Below, one piece after another: positions 61,184-64,000 of a stretch of DNA of 64,000 bases. The stretch's first letter is position 1; each line of letters opens with the position of its first letter. This DNA is from Azorhizobium sp943371865 (GTDB lineage Bacteria; Pseudomonadota; Alphaproteobacteria; Rhizobiales; Xanthobacteraceae): the NCBI RefSeq assembly GCF_943371865.1, contig NZ_CALRWL010000002.1:186001-250000 (forward strand), in the 5' to 3' direction. The notes under the pieces are model-generated. The model saw only the letters and a program-made list of their open reading frames with translations. It did not search any database and had not been told where the DNA came from. Both the position numbers and the translations under genes were made by a program.

Positions 61184-62056
61184 ATGAAAATCGGAGTTAT
61201 CGGCATCGGCGTCATGGGAGAACCCATGGCCAAGAACCTGCATAAGGCAGGGCATAGCGTCACCGTCTACAACCGCACAGCCAGTCGCTGCGATGGTCTG
61301 CGCACTCTTGGGGTGGCCGTCGCTGAGACGGCCCGGCAGGTCATTGAGGCTTCGGAGGCCATCGTCGTCATGGTTCCAAGCCACATCGAGGTGGACGAGG
61401 CGCTGGAGCGGACTGCGGATGGCGCGATCGGCGCGCCCGTTAAGGGCAAGACCATCGTGCTGATGTCGACCATTGCCCCAGCCTGCTCGGCGGAACTGGG
61501 TGCCGTTTTGGCGGCGGCTGGCGCTCGCTATGTCGAAGCGCCCGTATCGGGCTCAAGGCAACCGGCCGAGGCTGGCCAGTTGCTGATTCTTGCGGCCTCA
61601 GCCGAACCTGGGCATATCGATGATGTGCAGCCTTTGTTCGATGCCGTGGGAAGAAAAACCGTGCGCTGCGGCCTCGTTCCCATGGCGATGCGAATGAAGC
61701 TTGCAAATCAACTGCTGCTGATCGCCTGCTTCGAGGCGATCACCGAGGCCACGCATTTCGCTGCGGGCATCGGACTGGACGTCGCCCTGTTCCTCGAGAT
61801 GGCGCAAGCTGGGCCGCTCGCCAATGACGTGTTGCGCATGAAAGCGCCCAAGATGTTGGTCGACGATTTCGCGCAACAGGCGCCCATTCGCCATGTGTTC
61901 AAGGACATCGGCTTGGTTTGCGACGAGGCCGCTCAGCGTGGTCTCTGGGTGCCGGTGGCCGAAGTCAATCGGACACTGTTTTCCGAGGCGATGCAGTGCG
62001 GGCAGTCCCAGGACGATGCTGTTGGGATCGTCAAGATCCTGCGAAGGGGACGCTAG
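61184..62056 (+). CDS. 3-hydroxyisobutyrate dehydrogenase-like oxidoreductase
   Basis: A 290-residue beta-hydroxyacid dehydrogenase. It has the Rossmann motif GVIGIGVMGEPMAKNL, the substrate loop APVSGSRQPAEAGQL (usually SGG) and the catalytic Lys in MRMKLANQLLLIACFEAITEA (split). It oxidises a 3-hydroxy acid or reduces the semialdehyde with NAD(P). The Arg in GSRQPAE replaces the Gly of canonical members and may shift substrate specificity. It is followed directly (2 bp after its stop) by the DMT transporter gene. Confidence 0.88.
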   Translation: MKIGVIGIGVMGEPMAKNLHKAGHSVTVYNRTASRCDGLRTLGVAVAETARQVIEASEAIVVMVPSHIEVDEALERTADGAIGAPVKGKTIVLMSTIAPACSAELGAVLAAAGARYVEAPVSGSRQPAEAGQLLILAASAEPGHIDDVQPLFDAVGRKTVRCGLVPMAMRMKLANQLLLIACFEAITEATHFAAGIGLDVALFLEMAQAGPLANDVLRMKAPKMLVDDFAQQAPIRHVFKDIGLVCDEAAQRGLWVPVAEVNRTLFSEAMQCGQSQDDAVGIVKILRRGR

Positions 62057-62058
62057 CC

Positions 62059-63030
62059 ATGGCGGCTACCCCTCCGCAAACGATGGGCTCGGGTACCCGG
62101 CAGGATGCAGTCGTGGGTGTGCTGTGCGGCGTTGCAGTCGCATTGATCTGGTCAAGTTGGTCCGTGGCCACCCGTTTCGCGGTGACGACAAGCCTTGGTC
62201 CGCATGATGTGACGTTCCTGCGCTTTGGCGTATCATCCTTGCTTCTGTGGCCAGTCCTTGTGCGCAAGGGACTGGGGATCCAGCAGATTGGCATTGTGCG
62301 GTTGCTGGTGATGGTGTTGGGCGCTGGCGTGCCGTTCATGCTGCTGGGCTCCATCGGCATGCAGTTTACCCCGGCCTCCCATGTGGCCACGCTGATGATC
62401 GGGACAATGCCAATCTCGGTCGCCCTGTTGTCCGGACTTCTCTTCGGAGAAAGGTTCAGCCGACAACAGTTGGTTGGCATGGGGGCCGTCATCACCGGGG
62501 TGATCTGCATCGGCGGCTATGCGCTGATTGCGAATCGTGCTGCCGGTGAATGGCGGGGCGATTTGCTGTTCCTGCTCGCAGGCTTGTTCTTCGCGAGCTT
62601 CACTTTGGCGCAGCGGCGTTCGGGCGTCAGCCCATGGCATGCGACGGCGCTGGTCAATTGCTTGTCGGCTTTGCTGTTCGCCCCGATCTATCTTCTGTGG
62701 TTGAAGCCGAACATCTTTATGGCGCCGCCTGCTGCAGTGGCGTTCCAGGTCGTTGCACAAGGTCTCGCCGTAGCAATCCCGGGGATGTATTTTTATGCAG
62801 AGGCCGTGCGCCGTTTAGGTGCCCCGAGGGCTGCCATTTTCGGAGCCCTTGCACCCGCCCTTACCGTTCTGATCGGCATGATCATTCTCAAGGAAGTTCC
62901 CGCTTGGTCGACTATTGCTGGGATGGCGCTGGTCATGTGCGGTGTCGGACTCGTCGTCACGGGAGGGCATGCAAACCAAGTTAAGTGGAAAGGCCCCGGT
63001 CGAGCAGTCAACATTTGGCAAAAACCCTAA
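62059..63030 (+). CDS. DMT/EamA-family transporter
   Basis: A 323-residue membrane protein with ten transmembrane helices in two EamA repeats (ALIWSSWSVATRFAVTTSLG; GDLLFLLAGLFFASFTLAQR), the usual drug/metabolite exporter layout. GAAGGGGA lies 9 bp before the ATG at 62059. It is translated with the upstream dehydrogenase gene. It may export or import a metabolite of the pathway; direction and substrate are unknown. Confidence 0.88.
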   Translation: MAATPPQTMGSGTRQDAVVGVLCGVAVALIWSSWSVATRFAVTTSLGPHDVTFLRFGVSSLLLWPVLVRKGLGIQQIGIVRLLVMVLGAGVPFMLLGSIGMQFTPASHVATLMIGTMPISVALLSGLLFGERFSRQQLVGMGAVITGVICIGGYALIANRAAGEWRGDLLFLLAGLFFASFTLAQRRSGVSPWHATALVNCLSALLFAPIYLLWLKPNIFMAPPAAVAFQVVAQGLAVAIPGMYFYAEAVRRLGAPRAAIFGALAPALTVLIGMIILKEVPAWSTIAGMALVMCGVGLVVTGGHANQVKWKGPGRAVNIWQKP

Positions 63031-63391
63031 AGACCGCGACTATTGATGGGAGATCAGGAGGAAACAGCCCCCAAGTGGGTGCCGCAAAGGCGACAGCTGG
63101 ACTGCGCACATAAGCGAGCTGCAATCCAACCCGCTCCTGCGAGCATTGGAAGCCGGCTGGACCACTCCCAAGGATCGGGCATACGTCGTGCCGATCCTTG
63201 CCTGGGTTCACTCGGTCATGATCGAAGGGCCGGTGCGGCAGGTGCTTCGCGACAAGGGCGAAAATTCCAAATCCTACGATGCGTCGATTTTAGGGGGCCG
63301 ACCGGCGGAATGTCCGCATCCGGCGAGGGCCGCGGGATCGGGGATCGCGCCATTGTTGTTCACGCGAGCATTGGGGCGTGTGGAGCGGTCA
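63031..63391. other. stretch with an unrecognised open frame
   Basis: A plus-strand frame open from about 63043 to 63300 encodes GDSWTAHISELQSNPLLRAL, EAGWTTPKDRAYVVPILAWV and VLRDKGENSKSYDASIL. It looks protein-like but has no start codon before 63146, no ribosome binding site, and no family I recognise. It may be the C-terminal remnant of a lost gene. It converges with the sigma-54 regulator gene. Confidence 0.4.
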
Positions 63392-64000
63392 TCACAAAGC
63401 GTACCGTTGCATCTTGGCATAGAGGTTGCTGCGGGACAGTCCGAGGGCGCTGGCTGCGGCTTGCCTGCTCTGGCATTTGCTTAAGGCATCCGCGATCATG
63501 GAGCGCTCGAGGTCTGCGACTGCGGTAGCTAGGCTCGCAGGTACAGGGGAGGGAAGGGCCGTCGAGAGCGCGGTGTCGATGCCGAGGACCTCAGCGACAT
63601 GGGGCACCTCGATGCGGTCACCATCCGTGCGGACATATATCTGCTCGATGACATTCGCCAGTTCGCGGACGTTTCCGGGCCAGGAGTAGGTCTCGAGAAG
63701 CTTGAGGGCATCGCAGGTGAATGGGCGCAGAGCCATGGCGAAGCTGAGCGCGGTACGTTCGCCGAACTTTATCGCCAGCAACTCGATATCCCCATGTCGC
63801 TCCCGCAGGGGCGGAAGGCGAATCGAGAGGACGTTCAGCCGGTAGTAAAGGTCCTGGCGAAACGTCCCGGCCTGCACCATCTCGGCCAGCGGACGACTGG
63901 TGGCGGCGATGACACGCACATCCACACGCGCAAGCTGGTTGGAGCCGACCGGCTCGACTTCTCCGTCCTGAAGGGTACGAAGGAGCTTCGCCTGGAGGGC
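63392..64000 (-). CDS. sigma-54-dependent Fis-type activator (partial, runs off right edge)
   Basis: The C-terminal 203 residues are present; the frame is open to the window edge. They include the end of the AAA+ sigma-54 interaction domain (LRTLQDGEVEPVGSNQLARV, VRVIAATSRPLAEMVQAGTF with FRQDLYYRLNVLSIRLPPLR, and YSWPGNVRELANVIEQIYV) and a C-terminal Fis-type helix-turn-helix (ALSKCQSRQAAASALGLSRSNLYAKMQRYAL split over the last 32 residues). It activates transcription by RNA polymerase with RpoN at -24/-12 promoters. The sensor domain and targets lie outside the window. Confidence 0.88.
   Translation of the reverse strand, partial: ALQAKLLRTLQDGEVEPVGSNQLARVDVRVIAATSRPLAEMVQAGTFRQDLYYRLNVLSIRLPPLRERHGDIELLAIKFGERTALSFAMALRPFTCDALKLLETYSWPGNVRELANVIEQIYVRTDGDRIEVPHVAEVLGIDTALSTALPSPVPASLATAVADLERSMIADALSKCQSRQAAASALGLSRSNLYAKMQRYAL

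Noticed and set aside
1..64000. CRISPR array or Cas genes that would make the Tn7-like element RNA-guided
   Set aside because: No regularly spaced repeats of 25-40 bp and no Cas-like protein were seen; the only short tandem repeats are the 8-mer at 53613 and the GTGAGCCA set at 8257.

Overview
The window is GC-rich with strongly G/C-ending codons. Its gene content (TRAP transport, IclR/LysR/AraC control, short sphingomonad/rhizobial-type integrase, OprB-type porin) points to an alphaproteobacterium. It contains no rRNA, tRNA or CRISPR array that I can see, so a finer placement is not possible. It reads as an accessory, heavily recombined stretch: many divergently transcribed regulator/target pairs, several gene remnants and fusion junctions, and intact operons between them.

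Layout: (a) 1-1.6 kb, the end of an unidentified gene, a metallophosphoesterase and a coiled-coil/winged-helix hypothetical. (b) 2.3-8.2 kb, a compact Tn7-like transposition operon tnsA-tnsB-tnsC-tniQ, followed by a terminator and tandem ~21-24 bp repeats. (c) 8.7-32.4 kb, likely cargo and later arrivals: an ArsR/MFS divergon with a perfect operator, a nuclease-NACHT gene, an autotransporter whose passenger carries pepsin-like DTGS/DTGT motifs, a short tyrosine recombinase, an operon of an SMC-like ATPase and a DUF4297-like nuclease-NACHT protein (the best candidate for an undescribed defence system), an AraC regulator, a truncated outer-membrane protein, a CoA-transferase and a porin. (d) 32.6-38.1 kb, AraC/SDR and LysR/NmrA-aldo-keto reductase redox clusters and an orphan HipB-like regulator.

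(e) 38.3-40.4 kb, an ArsR-permease-thioredoxin-OsmC operon. (f) 40.5-43.3 kb, a graveyard: a glutamine amidotransferase pseudogene abutting fused remnants of a metal-efflux adaptor, an RND pump and a multicopper oxidase. (g) 43.3-51.4 kb, a PepSY protein, a two-component system and an extracytoplasmic flavin electron-transfer operon (acidic protein, DUF2271 protein with an ApbE-type flavinylation motif, PepSY/flavodoxin/FAD reductase, ApbE, ferric-reductase-like oxidoreductase). (h) 51.7-52.6 kb, an IS3-family remnant fused to a glutathione S-transferase tail.

(i) 52.7-64 kb, a catabolic locus: IclR, DUF1330, TRAP transporter (small and large permeases apart from the binding protein), SDR, iron-dependent alcohol dehydrogenase, LysR, hydroxyisobutyrate-dehydrogenase-like enzyme, DMT exporter and a sigma-54 activator running off the right edge. 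A shared palindrome TGGRCA-N3-TGYCCA occurs upstream of iclR, of the alcohol dehydrogenase and of the TRAP binding protein, suggesting one IclR regulon. The TRAP substrate cannot be told from sequence.
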